From Dipylidium caninum (taxonomy: Eukaryota; Platyhelminthes; Cestoda; Cyclophyllidea; Dipylidiidae): a stretch of 64,000 nt of DNA. Below the pieces are notes generated by a model. It searched no databases. It was not told where the DNA came from and worked only from the letters and a program-made list of their open reading frames with translations. Both the position numbers and the translations under genes were made by a program. The stretch covers positions 62,001 to 126,000 of the forward strand of contig QEYB01000526.1 of assembly GCA_017562135.1 (NCBI GenBank). Direction: 5' to 3'. Numbering within the stretch: position 1 is the first letter of the stretch; every line of letters starts with the position of its first letter. Of the stretch, positions 63,690 to 64,000 are shown piece by piece.

Positions 63690-64000
63690 ATGAGCTCACA
63701 GAGCAGTGTTTCTGAAAACGCCCCCAACGTTGCGTCCATCGTGTCCGCGAAGTTCTTTCCACGCCCGGCGAATGACTTTTCATGTCGTGGGACGGCATCA
63801 GCGGAGGAAATATCGGAACGGAAGGCGGACGATGACTGTTGTAACCACTCACTGCGACGCCTCGGCGGTTGCCTGACACGCAACGTCGTCGATGACGATG
63901 ATTCTTCGTGTTTCCTTTCGCGAGCGAAGAAGAGGCCATCAGGAAGTTGTCGACAACGGAAGGCATTTGCATTTAAATACAGAGAATTTGGTTCGCCCTG
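63690..64000 (+). CDS. Unrecognised coding region, cut by the right edge
   Basis: From the ATG at 63690 the frame stays open for 103 codons to the end of the window. It starts MSSQSSVSENAPNVASIVSA and includes an acidic VDDDDSS stretch followed by basic RAKKRPSGSCRQRK, which could be a nuclear-localisation-type cluster. I do not recognise it. It lies about 690 bases after the AsnRS poly(A) signal. The first Met follows T-rich and C-rich sequence without an obvious promoter. An overlapping minus-strand frame (63256-63972) is also open, and the plus reading is preferred on residue composition only. Confidence 0.4.
   Translation, partial: MSSQSSVSENAPNVASIVSAKFFPRPANDFSCRGTASAEEISERKADDDCCNHSLRRLGGCLTRNVVDDDDSSCFLSRAKKRPSGSCRQRKAFAFKYREFGSP

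Noticed and set aside
63256..63972. 238-codon open frame on the minus strand near the right edge
   Set aside because: Arg/Ser/Pro-rich composition without a domain, and it overlaps the AsnRS 3' flank and the preferred plus-strand coding region.

Overview
This is a eukaryotic window, most likely from a parasitic flatworm (Platyhelminthes) and plausibly a cestode. The reasons are spliced genes with many introns of only 33-45 bases beside introns of several kb, very short 3' ends (AATAAA close to the stop), single-copy metazoan regulators (Wnt, CRTC, Rab11), and GC-rich low-complexity repeats between genes. The species assignment is inference.

Layout. 1-7101 (+) is the 3' part of a puromycin-sensitive aminopeptidase gene. 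7530-13040 is a large inverted repeat (arms about 1.5 kb, loop about 2.4 kb) of GC-rich, microsatellite-loaded DNA. 14003-14950 (-) is a small five-exon gene for a four-EF-hand calmodulin-like protein, split into short exons. 15-25.7 kb shows no gene I can support. 25.7-32.7 kb is a second inverted repeat whose loop encloses a complete Wnt gene (28372-31487, +). 33710-44444 (-) is a long gene for a CRTC/TORC-type CREB coactivator with poly-Gln tracts. 44.4-48.1 kb is without a supported gene. 48077-48915 (-) is Rab11. 50498-50777 (+) is the mitochondrial protein Romo1. 50938-51825 and 52781-53905 (-) are two intronless, unrecognised protein genes. 55425-about 57530 (-) and about 60545-62960 (+) are two head-to-head copies of cytosolic asparaginyl-tRNA synthetase with the same exon layout. 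The minus copy has lost class II motif 2. 63690-64000 (+) starts an unrecognised coding region that runs off the window.

Three themes stand out. First, three inverted duplications lie in 64 kb (two repeat pairs, one gene pair), one of them bracketing the Wnt locus. Second, the diverged AsnRS copy keeps its anticodon-binding fold and splice structure but not its catalytic motif, which looks like a pseudoenzyme. Third, five conserved genes each carry exactly one single-base indel that breaks a clearly conserved frame, mostly in short homopolymers. That pattern argues for residual assembly error rather than five pseudogenes, and it matters for anyone predicting proteins from this sequence.
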